Assembly (NCBI GenBank): GCA_963708775.1
Contig: CAVPTI010000010.1
Coordinates: 248,001-312,000, forward strand
DNA from: JAGVSR01 sp963708775
GTDB lineage: Bacteria > Pseudomonadota > Alphaproteobacteria > Rhizobiales > Hyphomicrobiaceae
Length of the DNA stretch: 64,000 nucleotides
Direction of reading: 5' to 3'
In this document: positions 25,214 through 34,282 of the stretch, in pieces
Layout of the letters: every line of letters begins with the position of its first letter
Position numbering within the stretch: the stretch's first letter is position 1
The notes under the pieces: model-generated
Seen by the model: only the letters and a program-made list of their open reading frames with translations
What the model was told of the DNA's origin: nothing
Database searches by the model: none
Program-made: the position numbers and the translations under genes

Positions 25214-25816
25214 ATGAGCGATCCGCAGACTGCGAAAGAAGAAGACCCAAAGGCTTCGGAGCCGGAGATCGATTCTCAGCAACTGTGGAAGCTGCTGGTC
25301 GAACTTGGCCCGCTGCTTGTGTTTTTCTTCGTCAACTCGCGCGCCGGTATTTTCTGGGGCACCGGCGTCCTCATTGTAGCGACTGCAATTTCGATCATCG
25401 CCTCGCGCGTCATGTTCGGAAAACTGGCGATCATGCCGCTCGTCTCGGCGTTCTTCGTCATCATTTTCGGAGGCATGACACTTTGGCTCGCCGATGAGCA
25501 GTTCATCAAGCTGAAGCCCACAATCGTAAACCTCATCTTTGCCAGCGTCTTGCTCGGGGGTCTCCTCGCAGGACATTCCCTGCTCCGTCATTTGTTTGGT
25601 GACGTGTTCAAACTCACCGATGAGGGATGGCGTCAGCTGACGTTGCGCTGGGGTTTATTCTTTGTACTGCTGGCCATTCTGAACGAAGGCGTTTGGCGTA
25701 ATTTCTCCACGGATACCTGGGTCAGCTTCAAGGTCTTCGGCATTATGCCTCTCACGATGATCTTTGGAATTGCGCAGATGGGACTGCTGAAAACCTACGA
25801 ACAGAAGCAAGACTAG
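25214..25816 (+). CDS. YciB/IspZ family inner-membrane protein
   Basis: The protein of about 200 residues is a canonical member of the YciB/septation protein A family, linked to cell-envelope and division integrity. Family landmarks are LVELGPLLVFFFVN, KPTIVNLIFASVLLGG and LTDEGWRQLTLRWGLFFVLLAILNEGVWR. About five membrane helices are visible after a charged N-terminus of 20 residues. ATG 25214 follows GTG 25211 directly; AGAGG lies upstream. It is the second of two YciB-type genes after ftsY, and the one matching the usual ftsY-yciB linkage. Confidence 0.88.
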   Translation: MSDPQTAKEEDPKASEPEIDSQQLWKLLVELGPLLVFFFVNSRAGIFWGTGVLIVATAISIIASRVMFGKLAIMPLVSAFFVIIFGGMTLWLADEQFIKLKPTIVNLIFASVLLGGLLAGHSLLRHLFGDVFKLTDEGWRQLTLRWGLFFVLLAILNEGVWRNFSTDTWVSFKVFGIMPLTMIFGIAQMGLLKTYEQKQD

Positions 25817-26024
25817 CGTCTCGCTCAAGCTTGGCGCTCTTCGATCTATCTCCAATACGAAATAGCTTTCAGTCGCCTCCGCAGCGCGCGTTCGAACTTT
25901 GTTGTCCGCGCTGGTGTTTTTAAATGGACGGGTCGCCTCAATCTGTATTTTCTTTGATCGTAGAGGGGACCCAATCACCTCCACCCGTGCGACGCACAGA
26001 ACAAAAACAATAAGTGTGCAAGCA

Positions 26025-26513
26025 ATGGCCAAAGAAGCAGCCTCACGTCAGGCATCTGCCAATCAGCTCGATCGCTCGCCCATTCACCAATTGCATCGGG
26101 CGGGTCAGTGCGCGGCCGATATCTTTCAGGCTGAGATGGGCCTGGACGACCTCACGCCCCGTCAATACGCGGTGCTCCTGACTGTCTCGCAGAATGAAGG
26201 GCTGAGTCAGACCCAGCTTGTCGAGAGAACCGGCATCGATCGCTCGACGCTGGCGGATATCGTTCGGCGTATGCTGAAGAAGGGACTGCTCAGCCGCCGC
26301 CGCACGAAGGAAGATGCCCGCGCCTATGCCGTTCGTCTCACAGACGAGGGCTGGAAATCACTGCGTGTCGCCGACCCCGTGGCGCGTCGCGTGGATGAAC
26401 GCATCCTTTCGGCGATACCATCCGCACAGCGCGAGCGATTTCTCTCTGATCTCAGCACGATCGTTACAGCGCTTGGAAAGATCCGAGACAATCCACCCAC
26501 GACGGCGTCTTGA
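26025..26513 (+). CDS. MarR family transcriptional regulator
   Basis: The 162-residue protein has the MarR winged-helix pattern: DLTPRQYAVLLTVSQNEGLSQTQLVERTGIDRSTLADIVRRMLKKGLLSRRR followed by the wing (KEDARAYAVRLTDEG). MarR dimers bind operator DNA and often release it on binding small phenolic ligands. The frame extends upstream to 25899, but ATG 26025 starts the expected N-terminal helix. No target gene is evident beside it, and a strong terminator follows. Confidence 0.88.
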   Translation: MAKEAASRQASANQLDRSPIHQLHRAGQCAADIFQAEMGLDDLTPRQYAVLLTVSQNEGLSQTQLVERTGIDRSTLADIVRRMLKKGLLSRRRTKEDARAYAVRLTDEGWKSLRVADPVARRVDERILSAIPSAQRERFLSDLSTIVTALGKIRDNPPTTAS

Positions 26514-26530
26514 TCGTCTGTCGCACAACA

Positions 26531-26558
26531 AAACCGCCGGTCACCCGACCGGCGGTTT
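26531..26558. terminator. bidirectional intrinsic terminator
   Basis: AAACCGCCGGTC (26531-26542) and GACCGGCGGTTT (26547-26558) form a perfect 12-bp stem with a four-base loop. It separates the converging MarR gene and asd. Confidence 0.9.
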
Positions 26559-26588
26559 GCTCTTCTAACAGCTCGGCTTTGCAGTTCG

Positions 26589-27617
26589 TCAGGCTGCCGT
26601 CTTCAGCAGGTTCTGCTCCAGCATTGACTCTGCAATCTGTACCGCGTTGAGCGCTGCGCCCTTCAGCAGATTGTCTGAAACGATCCAAAGCGCCAAACCG
26701 TTCTCAACGGTGCCATCTTCGCGAATGCGCGAGACGTAGGTTGAAAACTCTCCTGCCGCTTCCACAGGCGTCGCATAACCACCCGGCTCACGCTTGTCGA
26801 TCACCAGAATTCCAGGCGCATTGCGCAAGATTTCGCGCGCTTCCTCGGCGCTGATCGGGTTCTCAAACTCGATGTTGACCGATTCCGAGTGGCCAACGAA
26901 CACCGGTACGCGCACGCACGTCGCCGTCACCTTGATCTTCGGATCAAGAATTTTCTTCGTCTCGGCATTCAACTTCCATTCCTCTTTCGTGTAGCCGTCT
27001 TCCATGAAGACGTCGATGTGAGGGATACAGTTGAACGCGATCTGCTTTGTGAACTTCTTCGGTTCGACTTCGGTCCCGGGAACGTACTTCGACTTCGTCT
27101 GCTGCCAAAGCTCGTCCATGGCATCTTTGCCGGCGCCGGACACCGACTGATAGGTCGAAATCACCACACGGTTGATCTTGGCCGCATCATGTAGCGGCTT
27201 CAGCGCCACAACGAGTTGCGCGGTCGAGCAGTTCGGGTTCGCGATGATGTTCTTTTTTGTGTAGCCGCGAATCGCATCTGCATTTACTTCAGGAACGATC
27301 AAAGGCACGTCGTGATCGTAACGCCAGCACGACGAGTTATCGATCACCACGCATCCCTTTGCGCCGATCCGCGGTGCCCACTCCTTCGCCACGCTCGAGC
27401 CTGCTGACATCAGGCAGATGTCAACCTTCGAGAAATCGAACGTATCCAGATCCTGGCATTTGATCGTCTTGTCGCCGAACGAGACCTCGGTGCCAACCGA
27501 CCGGCGCGATGCAAGCGCGTACACTTCACTCACCGGGAAGCGCCGCTCAATGAGCACATTCATCATTTCCCGGCCGACATTGCCGGTGGCGCCAACGACG
27601 GCGATCTTAAAGCCCAT
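26589..27617 (-). CDS. asd: aspartate-semialdehyde dehydrogenase
   Basis: Asd reduces aspartyl phosphate to aspartate semialdehyde, feeding lysine/DAP, threonine and methionine synthesis. The 342-residue protein has the NADP-binding start FKIAVVGATGNVGREMMNVL, the catalytic Cys130 in NPNCSTAQ, and the substrate-binding region QIAFNCIPHIDVF. The length is normal. It converges with the MarR gene; its upstream region (27618-27865) is shared with a divergent secreted protein gene. Confidence 0.96.
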   Translation of the reverse strand: MGFKIAVVGATGNVGREMMNVLIERRFPVSEVYALASRRSVGTEVSFGDKTIKCQDLDTFDFSKVDICLMSAGSSVAKEWAPRIGAKGCVVIDNSSCWRYDHDVPLIVPEVNADAIRGYTKKNIIANPNCSTAQLVVALKPLHDAAKINRVVISTYQSVSGAGKDAMDELWQQTKSKYVPGTEVEPKKFTKQIAFNCIPHIDVFMEDGYTKEEWKLNAETKKILDPKIKVTATCVRVPVFVGHSESVNIEFENPISAEEAREILRNAPGILVIDKREPGGYATPVEAAGEFSTYVSRIREDGTVENGLALWIVSDNLLKGAALNAVQIAESMLEQNLLKTAA

Positions 27618-27865
27618 GACCTGAGGTCCTTGATTTTCCGCCCTGGAACGAATTGTTCGGGGTGCCGCGAGCGGCGCTTTTCTGGAAGTAGCGTTCCCTT
27701 ACGCGGGCTTGCCCGCGCTTTCAAGGCGGACATGGGTCGCGGCCTTTGGCAAAAGACTGTGGGACCGCGTAGTATGTCCTCTTCATCCGAAAGCGTGTTC
27801 TCGCCATCAGATGGCCGTGCACGCCTCCCAATCGAGGTTGACACACGACCCAAGGGGCGACGGCA

Positions 27866-28300
27866 ATGCGAGCTTGGATGTTGGGCTTGGTCGGCGGACT
27901 TCTGGTTGCGGCAGCCAGTCCTGGCACCGCGAAAACCGTCTGGATGTCTGACGCCGAATTGACGGCCACCTTCGGCGGCCAAATCATCGTCGGCGAGTAC
28001 GAGAACGGCGACACGTTCCAGGAGACCTACGCCGCAGACGGCGCCGTATCTTATCGCGATACTCTGCGTATTTCGGGCGGCAGATGGTCGGTGCGTGCCG
28101 GTACGTTTTGCACCATCTACGACGGCGACCCATCGGGCGGCTGTTATCGCGTCCGCCAGGCAAGCGAGAACTGCTTCGAATTTCACTTTGTCGCCCGGAC
28201 GGCCGCCGAAGCCGAAAAGAACCCACGCTCACCTGACTGGACCGCCCGCGGCTGGTTTCCCAAGAAGCCGAGAACCTGCATTGACGGTGAAAGCGTCTAG
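27866..28300 (+). CDS. secreted protein of unknown function
   Basis: The 144-residue protein has a signal peptide (cleavage near GTAKT, residue 22) and three later cysteines in GTFCTIYDGDPSGGCYRV and NCFEF, which may form disulfides. Its strand-rich character is suggestive of a small beta-sandwich. I do not recognise the family. An AAGGGGCG ribosome site precedes the ATG. It stands alone, divergent from asd. Confidence 0.65.
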   Translation: MRAWMLGLVGGLLVAAASPGTAKTVWMSDAELTATFGGQIIVGEYENGDTFQETYAADGAVSYRDTLRISGGRWSVRAGTFCTIYDGDPSGGCYRVRQASENCFEFHFVARTAAEAEKNPRSPDWTARGWFPKKPRTCIDGESV

Positions 28301-28395
28301 GAGCCCTCGTGCCGCAGCCCCTTCGCCGTCGTGATTAACTCTCCGTTAACCGCCGGCATGGGATCGTCCGGCAGTTCCGCTTCTGTTCCAGAGGC

Positions 28396-28689
28396 ATGCG
28401 TATGCCCAGGCTCTACAAAATCGCACTCATAGGCTTCCTCGCCTATGCCGTGGTGACGGCGACGCCGGACCAGCAGGCCGAGATGGGCCGCGGCCTCCTT
28501 GCGATCAAGAATGCAGCCGTTGAAGCCTGCACGCGGGAAGGCAGCCTCTGTGCTCAGGCCCTCTCCTATGCGGCGGCCACTGTGAACGGCGCCATGTCGG
28601 ACGAGGCCACTCCATGGATGGACGAGCAGTCGAAGCGCGTCCAGCCGCCGGCACCGCCCGCTCGCACGCAGACCCCCGGGACGTCGTGA
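28396..28689 (+). CDS. small exported or membrane-anchored protein, unknown
   Basis: The 97-residue protein begins with an N-terminal hydrophobic helix (residues 7-22), which may be a signal anchor, followed by a helical region with two Cys (ACTREGSLC) and a Pro-rich tail. No family is recognised. It is preceded by a 95-base gap and is probably a separate small gene. Confidence 0.5.
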   Translation: MRMPRLYKIALIGFLAYAVVTATPDQQAEMGRGLLAIKNAAVEACTREGSLCAQALSYAAATVNGAMSDEATPWMDEQSKRVQPPAPPARTQTPGTS

Positions 28690-28782
28690 GCCGGCCGGCG
28701 CTAGGTGCGTCCGCCCAGAAAGTCTGCGATGTCTAGAGGGCTCCCGTCCACCCGACCGACCGGGTCGTAACAGAGGTGCCCG

Positions 28783-29304
28783 TTGGCAGACGCGCCGAAC
28801 AGACAATCACTATTGGGGGCATTAATCCTCGCCCCCGTCCACGCTGGAAAAATCATCTGGATCGGGTTGAGGCCAGAACGCCGGGCGCCGTTGACCGCAG
28901 CCACGTCCGCACAATTGGTTGCCGGCAAGGGCATCGCGGGCGACCACTACCAGACGAGCACCAACGGCGCGCGTCAGGTGACGCTGATTGCATCGGAGGA
29001 TGTTGCTGCGATCGCATCCTTCTTGAGAGTGGAGCGCGTGATGCCCGATCAACTCCGCCGCAACCTCGTGACGACAGGCATCAATCTCGTGGCTCTCAAA
29101 CGGCGACGCTTCCGCATCGGAAGCGCTCTTCTTGAAGCAACAGGCGAATGCGCTCCGTGCAGCCGGATGGAGGATGCATTCGGTCCCGGCGGTTACAATG
29201 CGGTTCGCGGACGTGGCGGTATAACCGCCCGCATCATTAAGGGCGCCATGATCTCGATTGGCGACGCCATCGAGCCTGTAAACGACGATGAGTTGAACCT
29301 CTAG
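28783..29304 (+). CDS. MOSC domain protein
   Basis: The 173-residue protein matches the MOSC (molybdenum cofactor sulfurase C-terminal) fold: PVHAGKIIWIGLRPERR, AGKGIAGDHY, GARQVTLIASEDV, RRNLVTTGINLVAL, and GECAPCSRME with the conserved Cys that may carry persulfide or ligate molybdenum. It then has the GRGGITARIIKGAMISIGD end. No ATG fits; a TTG at 28783 with AGAGGTG six bases upstream is the best start. Family members move sulfur to, or bind, molybdopterin cofactors; this one's partner is unknown. Confidence 0.82.
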   Translation: MADAPNRQSLLGALILAPVHAGKIIWIGLRPERRAPLTAATSAQLVAGKGIAGDHYQTSTNGARQVTLIASEDVAAIASFLRVERVMPDQLRRNLVTTGINLVALKRRRFRIGSALLEATGECAPCSRMEDAFGPGGYNAVRGRGGITARIIKGAMISIGDAIEPVNDDELNL

Positions 29305-29313
29305 CTGCGCAAA

Positions 29314-30429
29314 CTACGCAACGAGCTTGGCGACTTCATCAACAATTGCCTTGCCCATTTCAGTCGTCCCGACCTTCGTCATGCCCGTTTGCATAATGTC
29401 GCCTGTACGCAAGCCGTTTGCGAGCACCGCAGCGATCGCTTTGTCGACGATGTCGGCTTCCGCCACCATGTCGAGCGAGTAACGCAGCGCCATTCCAAAC
29501 GAAGCCAAGGTGGCAATCGGGTTTGCGAGCCCCTTGCCCGCAATATCGGGTGCCGATCCGTGGACGGGCTCGTAAAGCGACATGCGCTTGCCAGTCTTGG
29601 GGTCTGGCGCGCCGAGCGACGCAGACGGCAACATGCCGAGCGATCCGGTGCACATGGCCGCTTCGTCGGACAGCACGTCTCCGAACAAGTTGTCGGTGAC
29701 GATCACGTCAAACTGCTTTGGATTGCGCACCAGCTGCATGGCGCAATTGTCGGCCAGGATGTGTTCCAGCTGAACGTCCGGCGCGTACGATTTGTGCACC
29801 GCCGTCACCACTTCCTTCCACAGCACGCCCGTGCGCATCACGTTGTGCTTCTCGGCCGAGTGCACCTTGTTGCCCCTCTTGCGGGCGAGATCGAAGGCCA
29901 CCTTGGCAATCCGCTCGATTTCGTGGGTCGTGTACAGCTGCGTGTCCACCGCACGCTTCTCGCCGTTCTCGAGCGTCACGATTTCCTTCGGTTCACCGAA
30001 ATAGACGCCGCCGGTCAGCTCGCGCACGATCATGATGTCGAGACCCTCGACGAGTTCGCGCTTAAGAGACGACGCATCCGCGAGCGCCGGATAGCAGATG
30101 GCCGGACGCAGGTTGGCGAACAATCCAAGGTCCTTGCGCAGACGCAAGAGACCGGCCTCCGGGCGCGCCTCATATGGCACCCCCGCCCACTTCGGTCCGC
30201 CGACTGCGCCGAAGATGACCGCATCCGCCGACTTCGCCTTGGCGACGCACGCGTCCGTCACGGCGACGCCGTGTGCGTCATAAGCCGCGCCACCGACGAG
30301 ATCGCTCTCCGTCTCGAATGTGACCCCATTCTTGCGCGAGTTGAAAAACGAAATCAGCCGCTCCACCTCGGCCATGGTCTCGACGCCGATGCCGTCGCCG
30401 GGAAGTAGAAGGAGGGTCTTGGTGGCCAT
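29314..30429 (-). CDS. leuB: 3-isopropylmalate dehydrogenase
   Basis: LeuB oxidises and decarboxylates 3-isopropylmalate in leucine synthesis. The 371-residue protein has the N-terminus LLLPGDGIGVETMAEVERL, the substrate-binding RELTGGVYFG, the lysine/tyrosine region DNCAMQLVRNPKQFDVIVTDNLFGDVLSDEAAM, and the NAD-binding PVHGSAPDIAGKGLANP. The length is as expected. leuC and leuD are not in the window. It converges on the MOSC gene nine bases away. Confidence 0.97.
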   Translation of the reverse strand: MATKTLLLLPGDGIGVETMAEVERLISFFNSRKNGVTFETESDLVGGAAYDAHGVAVTDACVAKAKSADAVIFGAVGGPKWAGVPYEARPEAGLLRLRKDLGLFANLRPAICYPALADASSLKRELVEGLDIMIVRELTGGVYFGEPKEIVTLENGEKRAVDTQLYTTHEIERIAKVAFDLARKRGNKVHSAEKHNVMRTGVLWKEVVTAVHKSYAPDVQLEHILADNCAMQLVRNPKQFDVIVTDNLFGDVLSDEAAMCTGSLGMLPSASLGAPDPKTGKRMSLYEPVHGSAPDIAGKGLANPIATLASFGMALRYSLDMVAEADIVDKAIAAVLANGLRTGDIMQTGMTKVGTTEMGKAIVDEVAKLVA

Positions 30430-30566
30430 GGATGGGGTTCCGTCGTCAGCGCTTCGTTGGATGAAGTTGTCTTATGATTGCGGCCCCACTGCTAACGGGT
30501 GCGCGCCCGCGCCGCAAGGTTTGGTCGGCTCGCCGGGTCGTCGCAGGTTCCACATCGGCGCCAGCG

Positions 30567-31179
30567 TCAGCCCAGACCCGGCACAGCCAGCGCAAGAGTA
30601 AAACCATTGAATGTCAGCAGTGCGCCGCCGGCAGCCAATGCGCCGCTGACGGCAAGCAAAAACGAGCCTTTGGTGATGATGGCGATCGAAGCCAGCACGA
30701 TCGCGATCTGCAACAGCGCCTCGCCATAGTCGAAATAGGGGTCTTTGCGCATGGCGAGATCGCGCTCCGCCTCGAGCCGCTTGCCCTTCTCAAACAACTG
30801 GTCGAGCCCCTCCCGCTGTTCGACAGGCTTGGCGGTGTCGCCGACGGTGAGGGCTTCATCCTGCTTTCTTGTAGTCGGCGATCTTCACCTCGATCGCCGT
30901 GCGGCCGTCCGCCGTCAGATCCGCTTCCGCCATGAGCCGAAGGGCGAGGTCGTCCGCTTCCACGCGCAGAACATGTCGCCGCATGTTCTTGGCCTGGAAG
31001 AAAGCCCACGTATTGGCGGCCTCGATGTTCTTGAGCGTGGCATCCTTGGCCGCGTTCCCCCCGCCCATCGAGCAGATCGCGAGCAGCACGGCGAGCACGC
31101 CGATGTAAACGCCGATCCACCTGTCGCGATCGCGCACATTCTCGCTCTCGGCATCGCGCGTCAATTCATCCCATACCAT
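30567..31179 (-). pseudogene. DUF4337-type membrane protein, broken by one frameshift
   Basis: Two overlapping minus frames together spell one protein. The first (from ATG 31179, perfect GGGAGGTG upstream) has MVWDELTRDAESENVRDRD, a membrane helix and NIEAANTWAFFQAKNMRRH, and stops after ADYKKAG. The second resumes with DEALTVGDTAKPVEQREG and continues to RDPYFDYGEALLQIAIVLASIAI and two more helices. One extra base near 30858 joins them exactly: 613 bases become 203 codons plus a stop. Order and helices fit the DUF4337 family. Its start overlaps the gpmA end by 14 bases. Real inactivation and assembly error are both possible. Confidence 0.75.
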
Positions 31180-31849
31180 CGTCACCTCCCTTGGCAGTGA
31201 CGAGATCGGCGCGGCTGACAACACCCCCGCCGGCATCGAGCTGGTAGACGATCGGCGCGGCTGTCGCTAATTCACGCGCGATGATTTCCTCACCGGTCAG
31301 ACCCTCGAGGCGCATGATGAGCGCTCGCAGTGAATTGCCGTGCGCCGCGACGATGACCGATTTCCCGGCATTCACGATCGGCCAGATGTGCTCCTCATAG
31401 TAGGGCAGCACGCGTGCGGCGGTATCCTTCAAGCTTTCACCGCCCGGTGGCGGAATGTCGTAGCTGCGACGCCAGCGCGCCACCATGTCTTCCCCGAAGC
31501 GCTGCTTGGCTTCATCCTTGTTGAGCCCCGAGAGCTGGCCGTAATCGCGTTCGTTCAGCGCCTCGTGGCGCTCGGTCGGCACGCCGGCTTGGCCCATCAC
31601 GTCGAGGATGATGTCGAGTGTGTTCTGCGCACGCCGCAGCTTGCTGGTGAAGGCTTGGTCAAAGGTCAGTCCAGCGTCACGCAAAACGCGGCCTGCCCAA
31701 CGGGCCTCGATGACGCCCTTTTCCGTCAGATCAGGATCGCGCCATCCGGTGAACAGGTTCAGCCTGTTCCATTCACTTTGGCCATGGCGGACAAGTACCA
31801 GCGTCCGGGTCGATGGACCGTGATCATGTTGGGGCTGGTGTTTTTGCAT
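31166..31849 (-). CDS. gpmA: 2,3-bisphosphoglycerate-dependent phosphoglycerate mutase
   Basis: GpmA interconverts 3- and 2-phosphoglycerate, a step the serine cycle also needs to reach PEP. The protein has the catalytic VLVRHGQSEWNRLNLFTGWRDPDLTEKG (His22 when counted from ATG 31849) and the C-terminal VIVAAHGNSLRALIMRLEGL. A GTG at 31870 overlaps the dapB stop as GTGA and is an alternative, translationally coupled start adding seven residues. It lies directly after dapB, as in many Rhizobiales. Confidence 0.94.
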   Translation of the reverse strand: MQKHQPQHDHGPSTRTLVLVRHGQSEWNRLNLFTGWRDPDLTEKGVIEARWAGRVLRDAGLTFDQAFTSKLRRAQNTLDIILDVMGQAGVPTERHEALNERDYGQLSGLNKDEAKQRFGEDMVARWRRSYDIPPPGGESLKDTAARVLPYYEEHIWPIVNAGKSVIVAAHGNSLRALIMRLEGLTGEEIIARELATAAPIVYQLDAGGGVVSRADLVTAKGGDDGMG

Positions 31850-31866
31850 CCTCGTTTGTGCCGCCC

Positions 31867-32673
31867 TCACAAACCTAGGACGTCGGTCATGGAGAAAAGT
31901 CCAGGACCCTTGCCGCGGCCCCAGAGCGCGGCTTTGACGGCGCCACGGGCAAAAATGCTGCGGTCTGAAGCATGATGCCGGATTGAGATTTCTTCTCCTT
32001 CGCCGGCGAAAATGACGGTGTGGTCGCCGATGACGCTACCCCCACGCAATGTCGCAAAACCAATGTCGCCTCGCCGCCGTGCTCCGGTATGCCCGTCGCG
32101 AACGCGCACCGACGCCGACGTCAAATCCACACCGCGCCCTATTGCGGCAGCCTTCCCCAGCATCAGGGCGGTACCCGATGGCGCGTCGACCTTGTGCTTG
32201 TGATGCATCTCGACGATTTCAATGTCCCAGTCGGAATCGAGAACGGCCGCCACGCGCTCGGTCAGGGCAGCAGCAAGATTGACGCCCAAGCTCATATTGC
32301 CAGACTTGATGATTGTCGCGTGGCGTGCAGCCGCGGTGATTGCCGCCTCCGAAACCCCGTCGAGACCTGTTGTGCCGATCACATGAACGATGCGCCCGTT
32401 GGCAGCCAGCCCCGCAAAGACGGCCGTGGCTTTTGGCGATGTAAAATCAATGATGGCGTCCGAGCGCGCGATCAAATCGAGGGCGTCGTCCGTCACCGGA
32501 ATCCCATTGGCCCCGAGGCCTGCCAGTTCCCCCAGGTCGCGTCCCACGTCGGGGCTGCCCGGGGCTTCGGTCCCGCCGGACAGTCGGCAGCCCGGATCCG
32601 CCGCTATGGTGCGGACGAGTTCCCGGCCCATACGGCCGGCGGCACCCATCACGGCGATCTTCATCTCTGGCAC
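31867..32673 (-). CDS. dapB: 4-hydroxy-tetrahydrodipicolinate reductase
   Basis: DapB makes tetrahydrodipicolinate in lysine/DAP synthesis. The 268-residue protein has the Rossmann start KIAVMGAAGRMGRELVRTI, GTTGLDGV, SGNMSLGVN, the substrate loop EMHHKHKVDAPSGTALMLG, and GDHTVIFAGEGEEISIRHHASDR. GTG 32673 is favoured because GGAGG lies six bases upstream; ATG 32664 is the alternative. gpmA follows with overlapping stop and start. Confidence 0.95.
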   Translation of the reverse strand: MPEMKIAVMGAAGRMGRELVRTIAADPGCRLSGGTEAPGSPDVGRDLGELAGLGANGIPVTDDALDLIARSDAIIDFTSPKATAVFAGLAANGRIVHVIGTTGLDGVSEAAITAAARHATIIKSGNMSLGVNLAAALTERVAAVLDSDWDIEIVEMHHKHKVDAPSGTALMLGKAAAIGRGVDLTSASVRVRDGHTGARRRGDIGFATLRGGSVIGDHTVIFAGEGEEISIRHHASDRSIFARGAVKAALWGRGKGPGLFSMTDVLGL

Positions 32674-32740
32674 GGGCGGCCTCCGCTCAGTCGGTTGGCC
32701 GGGGGTATAGCAACGGCCACCCCGAGCGGGAAGTGCGTCA

Positions 32741-32828
32741 AGGCGAACATCCGCAGGTTCCTCGTTCGCCTAAAGCGCCTCACCCCTAATGCGGGCGTCT
32801 TCGTGTCAAGCGAAAAGGCTCGACGCCC
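32741..32828 (-). terminator. two successive hairpins between ppa and dapB
   Basis: AGGCGAAC (32741-32748) pairs with GTTCGCCT (32764-32771), and GGGCGTC (32793-32799) pairs with GACGCCC (32822-32828). Both lie between the ppa stop and dapB start on the minus strand. Neither ends in a T-run, so they may be a Rho-dependent end of ppa or a dapB leader structure. Confidence 0.35.
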
Positions 32829-32882
32829 ACCCACAAGCGCCGTTTTGCGCCAGCAAACGCGCCAAGGGTCCCACTCAGCTAC

Positions 32883-33416
32883 TCAAGTCTTGGCTGCGTA
32901 ACGGGAAATGGACTCGCGGATCAGGCGGGCGGCCTCAGTCGCGTCTCCCCAGTGATGGATCTTGACCCACTTGTTGGGCTCCAAATCCTTATAGTGGGCA
33001 AAGAAATGCTCGATCTGCTCCGTCGAGATCGACGGCAGATCCGAGTAGTTTTTCACCTTGCTGTATCGCTTGGTCAGCGTGTCGCTGGGGACCGCAATGA
33101 TTTTCTCGTCCCCGCCGCCGTCGTCTTCCATCACGAGGACACCGATCGGACGGCAGTTGATCACCGCCCCCGGCACGATCGCGCGCGTGTTGCACACGAG
33201 AACATCGATGGGATCGCCATCTGCCGAAAGCGTATGGGGAACGAAGCCATAGTTCCCAGGATAACGCATGGGCGTGTAGAGAAAGCGGTCCACAAACAGC
33301 GTGCCCGAAGCCTTATCCATCTCGTACTTGATCGGTTCACCGCCAACGGGAACTTCGATGATCACGTTGATGTCGTCCGGCGGGTTCTTGCCCACTGGAA
33401 TAGCTTCGATGCGCAT
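32883..33416 (-). CDS. ppa: inorganic pyrophosphatase
   Basis: This soluble family I pyrophosphatase of 177 residues hydrolyses PPi and so drives biosynthetic reactions. The landmarks are EVPVGGEPIKYEMDK, YPGNYGFVPHTLSADGDPIDVLV with the metal-binding acidic residues, and ITVP-like IIAVPSDTLTKRYSKVKNYSDLP. Length and motif order are normal for the bacterial enzyme. It appears to be transcribed alone. Confidence 0.97.
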   Translation of the reverse strand: MRIEAIPVGKNPPDDINVIIEVPVGGEPIKYEMDKASGTLFVDRFLYTPMRYPGNYGFVPHTLSADGDPIDVLVCNTRAIVPGAVINCRPIGVLVMEDDGGGDEKIIAVPSDTLTKRYSKVKNYSDLPSISTEQIEHFFAHYKDLEPNKWVKIHHWGDATEAARLIRESISRYAAKT

Positions 33417-33603
33417 CGAATAGCCCCGTTTTTTGTTTGTTGAGATGTTGGAAGTTGGTTTTGATCAGTCGCGGGCGGAGTTTGCCCCAGGCAGGGGACG
33501 AAAAGATAGCCGCCGAAGGTCGAACCGTCAGCCGGGACCAACATTAATCGTCACCGGCCCGAAAGAGGCGGTGAGCAAACCGCGAGCAGCCACTGGTGGG
33601 ATC

Positions 33604-34113
33604 TCAAGCCCAGCCAAAACCCACTTTGTCGAGTTGGGTATTCCCGAACGATTCGCGCACGGTGTTGAACGGCCGCCCACCCCGGCGCCAATAAAAGTCA
33701 CTGGCCGCCGCATTTTCCGCCAGCGCCCAGACCACAAGCCCGCGCAAACCACGACCGTCCAGACGCGCCCGGCACGCCTCGAACAGATGCTCGCCAAGCC
33801 CCACGCCCTGGTAGATTGGCGCGATGTAGAGTTCGTAGATCTCGCCCTGCTGCCGGCCGCGTCCCCGTGCTGCGCCGTATGTCGCGTATCCGGCGATCGC
33901 ACCCGCGTGCTCGACGACGAGCAGACCGTCACCGCCGCGAATAGCGGCCGTCCACCACGCTTTCGTCCGTCGCTGAATGATGCCGTCCAAATGTTGGTGC
34001 GGAATGACCCCGGCGTAAGCACCGCGCCACGTTTCAGCAAAAACCTTCACCAGCGGCGAAGCATCGGCAGCCTTCGCAGGCCTCACAAGCACGTCCGAAC
34101 GCCAACCCAACAT
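33604..34113 (-). CDS. GNAT family N-acetyltransferase
   Basis: The protein has the acetyl-CoA-binding pattern of GNAT enzymes: IYELYIAPIYQGVGLGEHLFEACRARL (motif A, with the Q-x-x-G-x-G loop near residue 110) and VVWALAENAAASDFYWRRGGRPF (motif B). The substrate is unknown. The frame is open to 34212, but the phasin terminator lies just above that point, and ATG 34113 (MLGWRS) has GGAG eight bases upstream. I therefore prefer the 169-residue form. Confidence 0.83.
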   Translation of the reverse strand: MLGWRSDVLVRPAKAADASPLVKVFAETWRGAYAGVIPHQHLDGIIQRRTKAWWTAAIRGGDGLLVVEHAGAIAGYATYGAARGRGRQQGEIYELYIAPIYQGVGLGEHLFEACRARLDGRGLRGLVVWALAENAAASDFYWRRGGRPFNTVRESFGNTQLDKVGFGWA

Positions 34114-34226
34114 CACAGGACTCCGTTCATAGCGGCCATGACCGAGAGCGAGTGTAGCGAATTCCATGCCAATGTGGCGTACAATTGCAGCCACAGCCGC
34201 GTTGAAACTCATCCCTCAAATGGAAA

Positions 34227-34250
34227 AGCCCGGGACGGGTGTCCCGGGCT
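34227..34250 (-). terminator. intrinsic terminator of the phasin gene
   Basis: AGCCCGGGAC (34227-34236) and GTCCCGGGCT (34241-34250) form a perfect 10-bp stem with a four-base loop, followed on the minus strand by TTTT. Confidence 0.9.
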
Positions 34251-34282
34251 CTTCCGTCGTGATCAGCGAACGAAGCCGTGAA

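Noticed and set aside
27702..27717. CGCGGGC-tt-GCCCGCG palindrome upstream of asd
   Set aside because: A two-base loop cannot form a stable hairpin as drawn, and no T-run or operator logic supports it.
29389..30408. A 339-codon frame opposite leuB
   Set aside because: It mirrors leuB codon bias; leuB is intact and certain.
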